Source: RPRB01 sp035543115 (GTDB taxonomy: Bacteria > Myxococcota > Myxococcia > Myxococcales > Myxococcaceae). From it: a stretch of DNA of 21,237 bases. Made by a program: the position numbers and the translations under genes. The notes under the pieces were generated by a model, which did not search any database, was not told the origin of the DNA, and saw only the letters and a program-made list of their open reading frames with translations. Positions within the stretch are counted from its first letter, which is position 1. Every line of letters begins with the position of its first letter. The stretch is taken from NCBI GenBank assembly GCA_035543115.1, contig DATKKF010000040.1, positions 1 through 21,237 of the forward strand, written 5' to 3'. This document shows, piece by piece, positions 1-8,103 of the stretch.

Positions 1-2301
1 CTTCAAGATCTGGACTTCGGGGACGAACCCATCGCCCCGAAGCCGCCGGCCGGGCCGCCCGCTCGGCGAGCCCCCTCGCCCCCCCAGCAGGCAGCTCCTC
101 CGGGCTCGCTGGCCCCCCCGCCGCTGCCCCGGAGGTCTTCCGGGAACCGTCCGGCCAGCCCGGCTCCGGCCGCCGGCCAGCCCACCGCGGCGACGGGCGG
201 CCTGGTCCCGGTGGCCCAGGTGCCGCCCGCCCCGCCTCGCCCCTCGGGTGACCCGTTCCAGGAGCCCCCGGAGCCACGGCCTCCGCGGGGCATCGCCCTC
301 GACGAGAAGCTCGAGTACTTCCGTTCGGTCCTCAAGCTGAAGGAGGAGACGCTCACCCGGGCGCGGAGCGTCTACGAGCAGCGTGACCTGGAGGCCGCGC
401 GGCTCCGCGAGGTGGCGGTGGCGCTCAAGGCGCAGCTGGACGAGGTGCTCCCGCAGCTCGGGCAGCTCCGGTTCCTGCCCGCCCGGCTGGAGCAGCTCCA
501 GGCGGCGCTCGAGCAGGAGCGGCTCCGGGCCGACGCCGCCGAGGGCCAGGCCAGCGGCTTCGAGCAGCAGCTCGCGTCCAGCGACGCCGACCGCCGCGAC
601 CTGGCGCGCGCCCTGGCCGAGGTGGAGGCCGAGCTGCCCGGGGTGAGGGCGGCGCTCGACGAGGAGAAGCTCGCCCGGGCGGCGGTCACCGAGGAGCTGG
701 CGACGGTGAAGGAGTCGCTCCAGGCGACCGAGGAGAAGGCCCGCCAGCTCGAGGTGGAGAAGCTCGAGGCGCTGGGCAGCCTCGACGCGGTCAACGGCCA
801 GTACCACGAGATGGCGAGCGTGGCGGACCGGCTGGAGCAGGAGCGCGACCGGCTGGCCGAGGAGGTGAAGACCCTCACCGCCGAGCGCGACGCGGCCGCC
901 ACCGAGAGGGACTTCGGCGGGGCCGAGGTGGAGCGGCTGAACACCGAGTCGGACCGGCTCCGGAAGGACCTCGAGGCCGCGCGCCAGTCGCTGTCGTCGC
1001 TCGAGCAGGAGCACGGGCAGAGCCGGGCCTCCGTCGGCGAGCTCGAGGGGCGCATCCGCTACCTGGAGGGCGAGCTGGACGAGGCTCGGCAGCGGGCCGG
1101 GGCGCTCGAGGAGAGCGCGGCCCAGATGGCCGAAGCCTCCAGCGAGGAGCTGGCCGAGGCGAGCGCCGCGCTGGCCGCGCTGAAGGCCGAGAAGGCGGAT
1201 CTGGAGAAGGAGGCACAGGACCTGCCCCGGCTCCGCCAGGCGCTGGAGGCGCAGCTGGGGAAGGTGCGCGAGCTGCAGTCGCAGCTGGACGAGACCACCC
1301 GGAACGCCGCGCAGCTCCAGGACCAGCTGCACGCGCACTCCGAGGAGTCGGCCGCGCTCCGGGGCGAGCTCGAGGCGTTCCAGCTCCAGATGCAGGCCGA
1401 GGAGCAGCGGGCGCGCGCCGAGCTGGACGAGGCGCTCGGACGCGAGGGCCAGGCCCGGAAGGCGCTCGAGGCCAAGCTGGCCGAGCGGACCCAGCAGCTC
1501 CAGACGGCGCAGAAGGGCGAGGCCGCCGCACGGCAGGACAGCGACTCGCGCGCCGAGCGGCTGAAGGCGCTCGAGCGGCAGCTGCAGGCCGAGGTGGAGA
1601 AGCGGACCCAGGCCGAGGCGAAGGGCGCCGACCTCCGCCGCCAGCTCGGCGAGTACCAGGGGGCGCACCAGGAGACGAGCTCGCTCCTCGAGGACCAGCG
1701 CACCCAGGCCGCGCAGCTCGAGGCCGCGCTCGGGGGCGAGGAGCAGAAGCGCAAGGGTGTGGAGCAGAAGCTTCAGACGCTGTCCCGGGAGCTCGAGTCG
1801 GCGCGGTCGGCCGAGGAGAAGGCGAAAGCGCACGCCGCGCAGGTCGCCACCCAGGTCCAGAAGCTCCAGGACTCGCTCAAGACGGAGCAGCAGAGGTCCA
1901 CCTCGCTCCGCGAGCAGCTGAACGCGCAGCTGGCGGGCGGCTCCGAGGCCACCATCCGGAAGCTCACCGACGACCTCGAACGGCTCCGCGCCGACACCAT
2001 GGCCCTGAAGAAGGTCCGCGAGGAGCTGACCGACGCCAACCGGAAGGCGATGGAGTCGCAGGCCTCCTTCATGAAGGAGAAGCGCGAGCGCGAGGCGCTG
2101 GCGGCCCGCGTCGCCGAGCTGGAGAGTCAGCCGCCTCCGGCCGCCCCGCCCGCGGCGAGCAACGCCGAGGTGGAGAAGCTCCGGGCCGACGTCGCCAAGC
2201 TGAAGACCAAGCTGGTCGCCGCCGAGAACGCCGCCGAGGCGACGGCGCTGCTCAAGTCGAAGGTTGCGCGGCTCGAGGCCCAGCTGAAGAAGAAGGGGTG
2301 A
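1..2301 (+). CDS. Large coiled-coil protein with Pro/Ala-rich linker, 5' end outside window
   Basis: The reading frame is open from base 1 and ends in TGA at 2299-2301, so the N-terminus lies upstream. A GTG at 211 is an internal codon, not a convincing start, because the frame upstream is coding-like. The first 95 or so residues are a low-complexity Pro/Ala/Gly linker. From about base 295 the rest is an almost uninterrupted heptad-rich coiled coil, dense in Glu, Leu, Ala, Gln, Lys and Arg, with a second short Pro/Ala break near 2130-2160 and a Lys-rich C-terminus. No catalytic motif is visible. The arrangement of a missing N-terminal domain, a Pro-rich linker and a long coiled coil resembles myxobacterial FrzS and AglZ (receiver or pseudo-receiver plus coiled coil), but a zinc-ribbon or other N-terminal domain is equally possible. 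I infer a cytoplasmic scaffold or polarity protein and cannot name it. Confidence 0.85.
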   Translation, partial: LQDLDFGDEPIAPKPPAGPPARRAPSPPQQAAPPGSLAPPPLPRRSSGNRPASPAPAAGQPTAATGGLVPVAQVPPAPPRPSGDPFQEPPEPRPPRGIALDEKLEYFRSVLKLKEETLTRARSVYEQRDLEAARLREVAVALKAQLDEVLPQLGQLRFLPARLEQLQAALEQERLRADAAEGQASGFEQQLASSDADRRDLARALAEVEAELPGVRAALDEEKLARAAVTEELATVKESLQATEEKARQLEVEKLEALGSLDAVNGQYHEMASVADRLEQERDRLAEEVKTLTAERDAAATERDFGGAEVERLNTESDRLRKDLEAARQSLSSLEQEHGQSRASVGELEGRIRYLEGELDEARQRAGALEESAAQMAEASSEELAEASAALAALKAEKADLEKEAQDLPRLRQALEAQLGKVRELQSQLDETTRNAAQLQDQLHAHSEESAALRGELEAFQLQMQAEEQRARAELDEALGREGQARKALEAKLAERTQQLQTAQKGEAAARQDSDSRAERLKALERQLQAEVEKRTQAEAKGADLRRQLGEYQGAHQETSSLLEDQRTQAAQLEAALGGEEQKRKGVEQKLQTLSRELESARSAEEKAKAHAAQVATQVQKLQDSLKTEQQRSTSLREQLNAQLAGGSEATIRKLTDDLERLRADTMALKKVREELTDANRKAMESQASFMKEKREREALAARVAELESQPPPAAPPAASNAEVEKLRADVAKLKTKLVAAENAAEATALLKSKVARLEAQLKKKG

Positions 2302-2334
2302 CTGTACCGGTCGCCCCTTGCCAGGCTCGGGGTG

Positions 2335-3063
2335 ATGCCTGCTCCTCCCGGCCACATCGGCATCGTCGCCTGCTCCGCGGAGGGCGCCGCGCTCTGCTAC
2401 CGCACGCTCTGCACCGAGGCGCCCCGGCTGCTCGGACCCTACGCGCACCCGGAGATCACCCTGCACGGACATTCCTTCGCCCTCTACGACGCGTGCATCA
2501 CCCGGGGCGACTGGGCCGGGGTGGCCAAGCTGATGCTCGACTCGGCCCGGAAGCTGGCGGCGACCGGGGCCCGGTTCCTCATCTGTCCGGACAACACCAT
2601 CCACCAGGCGCTCCCGCATCTCCAGGGTCGCTCCCCGCTGCCCTGGCTGCACATCGCCGAGGTGGTCGCGGCCGAGGCCGTGGAGCGCGGCTTCCGGAAG
2701 CTCGGGCTCACCGGCACGAAATGGCTCGTGGGAAGCGAGGTGTACCCGGAGAAGCTCGCCGCGCTCGGGCTCGCCTGGGTGCGTCCGGATGAGCCGGAAC
2801 GGCTGGAGGTCAGCCGGATCATCATGGAGGAACTGGTCAACGGGCGCTTCCTTCCCGGGGCGGTGCGCACGCTCCAGACGGTCATTGGGAGGCTGAAGGA
2901 CGCCGGCTGCGACGCGGTGGTGCTCGGGTGCACCGAGCTTCCGCTCGTCATCTCAGACGCGAACTCGCCGCTGCCCACGCTTGACTCGACCCGGCTGCTC
3001 GCGCGGGCGGCGATCCGGCGGGCGATGGAGTCCGAGCCGGCCGACGCGGGCGGGGCCGCGTAG
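2335..3063 (+). CDS. Aspartate/glutamate racemase family protein, variant active site
   Basis: The 242-residue protein matches the Asp/Glu racemase fold, a cofactor-independent PLP-free family of two pseudosymmetric halves. The C-terminal catalytic motif is clear, LGCTELPL, with Cys199. The N-terminal counterpart, usually CNT with a catalytic Cys, reads CPDNTIHQ (residues 84-91), so Asp86 occupies the place of the first Cys. E. coli YgeA also lacks the first Cys and has Thr there. The protein may therefore be a racemase with biased direction, or a related isomerase or lyase. ATG 2335 is chosen; GTG 2332 directly before it is equally possible. The Shine-Dalgarno sequence is weak. It lies 33 bases after the coiled-coil gene and upstream of hemW on the same strand. 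The substrate cannot be read from the sequence. Confidence 0.88.
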   Translation: MPAPPGHIGIVACSAEGAALCYRTLCTEAPRLLGPYAHPEITLHGHSFALYDACITRGDWAGVAKLMLDSARKLAATGARFLICPDNTIHQALPHLQGRSPLPWLHIAEVVAAEAVERGFRKLGLTGTKWLVGSEVYPEKLAALGLAWVRPDEPERLEVSRIIMEELVNGRFLPGAVRTLQTVIGRLKDAGCDAVVLGCTELPLVISDANSPLPTLDSTRLLARAAIRRAMESEPADAGGAA

Positions 3064-3136
3064 GGCGTCGCATCCCGCGATCCCCACCAGCGGGGTCGCC
3101 GGACGGCTCCTGCTCGTTGTACAGCCCTTCTCCTCC

Positions 3137-4327
3137 ATGCAGGTCGATCCGCTCACCGGGCTCGAGGTCGCGCGCTCCGGGCTCTACGTCCACTTCCCGT
3201 ACTGCCTGCGGCGATGCCCGTACTGCGACTTCACCATCGCCATCGCCCGGTCGATCCCCGGGACGCGGTACGCCGATGCGGTGCTGGCCGAGCTGCGGCT
3301 GCGGGTCGACCAACGTCCGGCGTGGGCGGAGCGGCCACTCGACTCGGTGTACCTCGGCGGTGGGACGCCCTCGCTCTGGGAGCCGCGGGACGTCCAGCGG
3401 GTGCTCGAGGGCATCGCCACCGTCCTTCCGCTCGCCCCCGAGGCCGAGGTGTCGCTCGAGGCGAATCCGGAGGTGGCCGACGCCGCGCGGCTCGCCGGGT
3501 ACCGCGCCGCGGGCGTGAACCGGCTGTCGCTCGGAATCCAGTCGTTCGAGCCTGCGGTGCTGGCGACGCTGGGTCGCGCTCACTCCCCTGACGACGCGGA
3601 GGGTGCGTTCGGAGCGGCGCGCGCGGCGGGCTTCCAGAACGTGTCCGTCGACCTCATCCACGGCGTGCCGGGGCAGTCGCTCGCCGGGGCGGTGGAGGAC
3701 GCACGCCGCACGGTGGGGCTCGGCCCGGAGCACGTCTCGTCCTACGTGCTCACCGTGGAGCGCGAGCACCTCGGCGCAGAGACCGTGTTCAGCCGCCGCC
3801 TCCGGCAGGGGCGTCTCGCGCTTCCCGACGACCTGACGATCGTCGAGATGGTGGACGCCGTCGGTGAGGTGCTCGGCGGCGCAGGCCTCGAGCGCTACGA
3901 GATCTCCAGCCACGCCGTCCCGGGCCGGCACTCGCGCCACAACGCGCTCTACTGGACCGGCGGAGAGTCGCTCGCCCTCGGCGCCGGCGCGGTCGGATTC
4001 CATCGCCAGGGCAGCGGTGCCGTCCGCACCACCAACCTCCGCAGCACGCCGCGCTGGCTCCAGGCCGTCGAGTCGGGACGGGCCCCGGAGGAGGACCGCG
4101 AGGCGCTCGATGCCTCCGCCCTCTACGAGGAGCGCCTGCTGCTCGGGTTGCGGCTTCGCTCGGGGCTCGACCTCGCCGCGCTCTGGGCCGAGCACAGCAT
4201 CGCGCCGCGCACCGTCGAGTTGCACACTCTGATCCGCGACGGCTTCCTCGAGCAGAACGGCCAGCGGGTCCGGCTCACCCGGCGGGGAGCCCACCTGCAC
4301 CAGGAAATCAGCGCCCGCCTGGTCTGA
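3137..4327 (+). CDS. hemW: Radical SAM heme chaperone HemW (oxygen-independent coproporphyrinogen oxidase-like)
   Basis: The 396-residue protein has the radical SAM CxxxCxxC motif (Cys23, Cys27, Cys30) in the context FPYCLRRCPYCDF, then GGGTPS (74-79), SLEANPE (106-112) and RLSLGIQSF (129-137), and a C-terminal HemN_C-like region with LLLGLRLRSGLDL. True HemN has CxxxCxxCxC; here the residue two after the last Cys is Phe, as in HemW. HemW binds heme and a 4Fe-4S cluster and delivers heme to target proteins such as respiratory enzymes. Without that distinction such genes are often misnamed hemN. ATG 3137 is chosen because the conserved region starts shortly after it; the open frame extends to 2981 over the end of the racemase gene, and that part is not conserved-looking. 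No clear Shine-Dalgarno sequence precedes it. Confidence 0.93.
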   Translation: MQVDPLTGLEVARSGLYVHFPYCLRRCPYCDFTIAIARSIPGTRYADAVLAELRLRVDQRPAWAERPLDSVYLGGGTPSLWEPRDVQRVLEGIATVLPLAPEAEVSLEANPEVADAARLAGYRAAGVNRLSLGIQSFEPAVLATLGRAHSPDDAEGAFGAARAAGFQNVSVDLIHGVPGQSLAGAVEDARRTVGLGPEHVSSYVLTVEREHLGAETVFSRRLRQGRLALPDDLTIVEMVDAVGEVLGGAGLERYEISSHAVPGRHSRHNALYWTGGESLALGAGAVGFHRQGSGAVRTTNLRSTPRWLQAVESGRAPEEDREALDASALYEERLLLGLRLRSGLDLAALWAEHSIAPRTVELHTLIRDGFLEQNGQRVRLTRRGAHLHQEISARLV

Positions 4328-4509
4328 ACGGACCGGCGAGGCGCAGCACGCGGCCGTCGCGGTCGGCGGTGAGGCGGACTGCCCCAGGACGCCGGAGATG
4401 ACGTTCACGTCTTCGCGTGCTGGCGATGGAGTCGATGAGGGTGGATGCGGGTGCATCGGCGCGAATGTCCGACAGTCGTCCTGCCCGCAAGCTCGCCTGG
4501 CGGGCGTGC

Positions 4510-4515
4510 TAGAAC
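4510..4515 (+). promoter_or_regulatory. Possible -10 element (TAGAAC) before the CHASE3 kinase
   Basis: TAGAAC, preceded by TGC, matches four of six positions of the sigma-70 -10 consensus and sits 17 bases before GTG 4533. No good -35 hexamer is seen about 17 bases upstream. If real, the transcript would start near 4522 and the upstream ATG 4398 could not be the start. This is weak evidence, used mainly to support the start choice. Confidence 0.25.
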
Positions 4516-4532
4516 GTGGCTCCTTCGCTCAC

Positions 4533-6101
4533 GTGCACGCGCCGCACTCCGTCGCCGAGGCCCTCGGCGAGCCCGCTCCGAGGCTCGCCGGTCCGCCCGC
4601 CGCCTCCGTCCAGCTCGCCCCCGCCGCCGGCGCCACGGCCACGCCCGCGCCGCTGGCTCACGAGTCGGTCGAGTTCCGGAGGCTGCTCACCCGCGCGTTC
4701 CTGGTCCCGGCGATCTTGCTCACGCTGCTGGCGGTGGCGCTCGGCGGCGGGGTGGCGCTCCTGGTCCGCCAGGCGTGGCTGACACAGCGGTCGGATCAAG
4801 TGCTCGCGCACTCGGCCCGCCTGCGCGAGCTGCTGGTGGACCGCGAGACCGGTCTGCGCGGATACCTTCTCTCGGGTGACCGGAGCTTCCTCGGACCGCT
4901 CGAGCGCGCCGACGGCAAGCTGGTCGACACGCTGCGGAGCCTGCGGGTGCTGCTCCACGAGAATCCCGACCAGCTCGCACGGCTGGACATCGTCGAGTCG
5001 ATGGCCCATGCCTGGAGCCAGTACGCGGCCCGCGAGCATGCGCTCTTCGAGTCGGGTGACGACTACATCCGCTACTTCAAGGCCGGCGAGGGCGTGCAGC
5101 GGCTCTCCAGCATGCTCGAGGTGCTCGACACCCTCGGCGAAAGTGAGCAGGCGCGCCGCCGCCAGCGGGCCGAGCACGCCGCGCTCACCGGTCGGCTCCT
5201 GTTCTGGCTGTCGCTCGGGTGCGTGGGGACCCTGGCCCTGGTGCTCGGGTACACCAGCCGGCGGCAGCTGCTGGCGCTCGGCCGGAGCCACGATGAGGCG
5301 GTGGCGGCGATGGAGGAGCGCGAGCAGGCCATTCGCGAGCTCAATGCCTCGCTCGAGCAGCGCGTCGCCGAGCGAACCCAGGCGCTGGCCGCGGTGAACG
5401 CCGAGCTCGAGGCCTTCACCTCGTCGGTGAGCCACGATCTGCGGGCGCCGCTCCGGCAGCTCGGTGGCTTCACCCGTCTTCTGGACGAGAGCGCCGGCTC
5501 CCGGCTCGATGCCCGCGAGCGCAGCTACGTGGCGATGCTCCGGAACACCGCCGCCGAGGCGGTCCAGATGGTGGACGACCTGCTCTCGTTCAGCCGCGTC
5601 AGCCGGACGGAGCTACGCAGGGTGACGGTGGACCTGAACGCGGTGCTCGCCTCGACGCGCGAGGGGCTGCTCCACGAGCAGGAGGGGCGCGAGGTGGAGT
5701 GGGTGGTCCACCCGCTCCCCACCGTCGAGGGAGACCCGACGATGCTCCTGCTGGTGCTCCGGAACCTGCTCGGCAACGCGCTGAAGTACAGCCGTGCCCG
5801 GCGGCCGGCACGCATCGAGGTGGGCACGGTGAACGTCCCCGGCGCCGAGGACATCGTCTACGTGCGCGACAACGGGGTCGGCTTCGACATGAAGTACGCC
5901 CACAAGCTGTTCGGCGTCTTCCAGCGGCTGCACCGGGCCGACGAGTTCGAGGGCACCGGCATCGGGCTGGCGCACGCGCGGCGGATCGTCCAGCGGCACG
6001 GAGGCCGGGTCTGGGGCGTGGGCGTTCCCGGCCAGGGCGCGACGTTCTACGTGGCGCTGCCCCGACGAGAGCTCCACCCCGGAGAGCTCTCCCCCATCTA
6101 G
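4533..6101 (+). CDS. CHASE3-domain sensor histidine kinase
   Basis: Using GTG 4533 (522 residues), the protein has a Pro/Ala-rich start, TM1 at about 55-79, a periplasmic CHASE3-type sensor (about 80-215, with the typical RETGLRGYLLSGD at 104-116), TM2 at about 220-240, a short coiled coil, the phosphoacceptor box SVSHDLRAPL with His301, and an HATPase domain with N-box RNLLGNALKYS (Asn415), DNGVGF (446-451) and GTGIGL (474-479). The H-box and ATPase region resemble phytochrome-like kinases. It should autophosphorylate in response to an unknown periplasmic or membrane cue. The start is uncertain. ATG 4398 is in frame and has AGGA eight bases upstream, but codons from 4398 to about 4530 have poor third-position GC and look non-coding. 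There is no receiver domain and no adjacent response regulator, so the kinase is an orphan. Confidence 0.93.
   Translation: MHAPHSVAEALGEPAPRLAGPPAASVQLAPAAGATATPAPLAHESVEFRRLLTRAFLVPAILLTLLAVALGGGVALLVRQAWLTQRSDQVLAHSARLRELLVDRETGLRGYLLSGDRSFLGPLERADGKLVDTLRSLRVLLHENPDQLARLDIVESMAHAWSQYAAREHALFESGDDYIRYFKAGEGVQRLSSMLEVLDTLGESEQARRRQRAEHAALTGRLLFWLSLGCVGTLALVLGYTSRRQLLALGRSHDEAVAAMEEREQAIRELNASLEQRVAERTQALAAVNAELEAFTSSVSHDLRAPLRQLGGFTRLLDESAGSRLDARERSYVAMLRNTAAEAVQMVDDLLSFSRVSRTELRRVTVDLNAVLASTREGLLHEQEGREVEWVVHPLPTVEGDPTMLLLVLRNLLGNALKYSRARRPARIEVGTVNVPGAEDIVYVRDNGVGFDMKYAHKLFGVFQRLHRADEFEGTGIGLAHARRIVQRHGGRVWGVGVPGQGATFYVALPRRELHPGELSPI
6068..6090 (+). terminator. Possible stem-loop at the end of the CHASE3 kinase gene
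   Basis: AGAGCTC (6068-6074) and GAGCTCT (6084-6090) form a perfect 7-bp inverted repeat, extendable by one G-C pair, with a 9-base loop. It lies inside the last codons of the kinase and just before the convergent LuxR-type gene. There is no T tract on either side, so an intrinsic terminator is only a possibility. Confidence 0.22.
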
Positions 6102-6112
6102 AGCCTGGCTGC

Positions 6113-6808
6113 TCAGTGCGTCGCCCGCCGCACCGCCGTCGAGGCGAGCCCGACCAGCTCGGAGCGCGTGCAGACCCCGGTCTTCCGGTAGAGCCGCACC
6201 AGCTGGTTGCGCACCGTGTGGGGCGAGGTCCCGAGCGCCTCGGCGATGTCCTCGTTGCGGAACCCGCGGCAGAGGTACTCGAAGATCTCCGATTCTCGGG
6301 CGCTGAGCGGTGTTCCCACCGCCTCGTGAAGCTCGAGCGCGTGACCGTCCCCCAGAGAGAGCACCGGCGAGAGCAGCCGCGCCAGCTCCAGCTCGGCCTC
6401 GGAGAACTCGCTCGCGCACCGGCCGAGCACGAGCCAGGCACGCACCCGACCGGTGTGCTGGATCGGCAACAGCAACGCGGCGGTCGGCGGATGGAGCTCT
6501 CCGGTCAGCCGGGCGAAGAGCCGAGCTCCCTCCGGCGCCATCAGCGCCTCGGCCCGGGGCCGGCAGGCGCCGGGCACGGGCGCGTGCGAGCTCCAGCGAG
6601 CCCGGAGCCGTCGCTCGGCGTGGGCCGAGAAGCCGGAGGTGACCGGGTCCATGCCCGGAGGGACCGGCGGAGCGGTGTGAAACAGGCCGAGCTCGTGGGG
6701 AATGACCGGGGCCAGCCGGAAGAGCACGCGCTGACGGAAGTCCCTCCGTGCCCGCGCGTTGAGCCCGAGCTCCGCCAACTCGGAGAGGACGAAGCTGTGG
6801 TGATGCAT
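6113..6808 (-). CDS. LuxR-type transcriptional regulator without receiver domain
   Basis: The 231-residue protein ends in a clear LuxR/GerE helix-turn-helix (about 165-222), with LSARESEIFEYL, the recognition-helix region TSPHTVRNQL and LYRKTGV. The first 160 residues have no receiver Asp motif. Their alternating hydrophobic stretches (for example AALLLPIQHTGRVRAWLVLG at 110-129) look like a GAF/PAS-type sensor fold, so a small-molecule or protein input is inferred. It starts at ATG 6808, and its stop is 11 bases from the stop of the convergent CHASE3 kinase. Because it lacks a receiver it is unlikely to be that kinase's phosphorylation partner. An inverted repeat lies 10-34 bases before its start. 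Confidence 0.88.
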   Translation of the reverse strand: MHHHSFVLSELAELGLNARARRDFRQRVLFRLAPVIPHELGLFHTAPPVPPGMDPVTSGFSAHAERRLRARWSSHAPVPGACRPRAEALMAPEGARLFARLTGELHPPTAALLLPIQHTGRVRAWLVLGRCASEFSEAELELARLLSPVLSLGDGHALELHEAVGTPLSARESEIFEYLCRGFRNEDIAEALGTSPHTVRNQLVRLYRKTGVCTRSELVGLASTAVRRATH

Positions 6809-6817
6809 CCCGAAGAC

Positions 6818-6842
6818 CCCCAGGGAGGTCTCCCCTCTGGGG
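6818..6842 (-). promoter_or_regulatory. Inverted repeat just upstream of the LuxR-type gene
   Basis: On the plus strand CCCCAG (6818-6823) and CTGGGG (6837-6842) are perfect complements, and the inner bases extend the pairing by a G-T and a G-C pair. It lies 10 to 34 bases upstream of the minus-strand ATG at 6808. It could be an autoregulatory operator for the LuxR-type protein or a hairpin in the mRNA leader that limits ribosome access. Confidence 0.3.
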
Positions 6843-7020
6843 TGGACGTCTAGCAGCAGGCCCTGCGTGGACGGACCGCGGAGGGACGAGCACCAGGCCC
6901 GCGGGGCGAACGGCAGGAGGCGGCTGTCCTCCCCTCGACGGAGCGTCGTTCACCCCGCCCCGGCGGCGCTCGCCCCGTTGTTCCCTCGGGTGAGGTGGGG
7001 CAAGACTTCATGGCTCTGGG

Positions 7021-8103
7021 ATGAGCCGTGCGCCGACCAGCTGGAGCCGGAGGGCGCGAGGGCCGCTGCTGGTCCTCGCCGCGGCGAACCTCGTCGCGCT
7101 GGAGCTCACCGCGTTCAGCTTCCTCTCCGACACTCGCCCGCCCGGCGTGCACTTCCTCGACATCCTCCAGCGCTACCTGCTGGCGGTTTGGCTCTGGGCC
7201 GGCATGGTTCCGGTGGTGGGGCACCTGGCCCGTCGTTACCGGCTGGATGCGCCGCCACGCCTGCGGAACGCGTCGATTCACCTCGCGGCGGCGCTGGGCA
7301 TCATCGTCCTGGTGATGGCGTCGTACACGCTGGTGGGCTTCTACCAGCTGGAGCTGTACAGCCAGCCCACGTGGTGGGCCGCCCTGCGGAGCGCCGCGCC
7401 TCACTACATCCCCTTCGACCTCACCGTCTACGCCTTCATCCTGCTGGGGTGGACCGCCCACGACTGGTACGATCGTTACCGCGAGCGCGACCTCCGCGCC
7501 GCCCAGCTCGAGGCCAGCCTGCAGGAGGCCAAGCTCGCTGCGCTGCGCTCGCAGCTGAATCCGCACTTCCTGTTCAATGCCCTCAACTCGGTCTCGGCGC
7601 TGATGCACCGGGACGTGGACGCGGCCGACGCGATGCTGGCCCGCATCGGCGAGCTGCTTCGACTCACGCTCGCCTCGGACGGCGCGCACGAGATCCGGCT
7701 CCACGAGGAGCTGGAGCTGCTCGAGCGCTACCTGGACGTGGAGCGGATCCGGTTCGCCGAGCGCCTGGCGGTCACGGTGGACGTTCCCCCGGCCACGCTC
7801 GCGGCGCGCCTTCCCCCGTTCTCGCTCCAGCCGCTGGTGGAGAACGCCATCCATCACGGAGTCGCCAGGAACGACCGGGGAGGACAGGTCACCATCAGCG
7901 CGCGCCAGGTGGACGGACGGCTGCAGCTCCGGGTGCTGGACAACGGCCCCGGGCTCCGCGCCGCCAGGCCCCGCGAGGGCGTGGGTCTCCGGAACACCCG
8001 CGACCGCCTGCGGCAGCTCTACGGCGACGCTCAGCAGCTCGAGCTCCGGAGCCCTTCCTCCGGTGGCCTGGAGGTCACCGTCGAGCTGCCCTGGAGGACC
8101 TGA
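7021..8103 (+). CDS. LytS/YehU-type sensor histidine kinase (His_kinase family)
   Basis: The 360-residue protein has about four membrane helices in the first 150 residues (roughly 14-36, 48-68, 86-108, 130-148), a short cytoplasmic coiled coil, then the His_kinase signature LRSQLNPHFLFNALNS with His182, and an HATPase domain with QPLVENAIHHG (Asn275), DNGPG (307-311) and GVGL (320-323). This is the family that pairs with LytTR response regulators, and its stop codon overlaps the start of exactly such a gene (TGATG at 8101-8105), implying translational coupling. The N-terminal region is only a membrane anchor or intramembrane sensor with no large periplasmic domain, so it may sense a membrane property or another membrane protein. 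The Shine-Dalgarno sequence before ATG 7021 is weak. Confidence 0.94.
   Translation: MSRAPTSWSRRARGPLLVLAAANLVALELTAFSFLSDTRPPGVHFLDILQRYLLAVWLWAGMVPVVGHLARRYRLDAPPRLRNASIHLAAALGIIVLVMASYTLVGFYQLELYSQPTWWAALRSAAPHYIPFDLTVYAFILLGWTAHDWYDRYRERDLRAAQLEASLQEAKLAALRSQLNPHFLFNALNSVSALMHRDVDAADAMLARIGELLRLTLASDGAHEIRLHEELELLERYLDVERIRFAERLAVTVDVPPATLAARLPPFSLQPLVENAIHHGVARNDRGGQVTISARQVDGRLQLRVLDNGPGLRAARPREGVGLRNTRDRLRQLYGDAQQLELRSPSSGGLEVTVELPWRT

Noticed and set aside
372..1754. Long Ser/Arg-rich minus-strand frames opposite the coiled-coil gene
   Set aside because: Mirror images of GAG/CTC-rich coiled-coil codons. They have no start context or motif.
2948..4456. A 502-codon minus-strand frame opposite hemW
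   Set aside because: The hemW frame carries the radical SAM and HemW motifs; the antisense translation has none.
6867..8102. N-terminal extension of the LytTR regulator reading frame
   Set aside because: The extension overlaps the whole LytS gene in another frame and is Arg/Ala/Gly-rich. The receiver domain begins exactly at ATG 8103.
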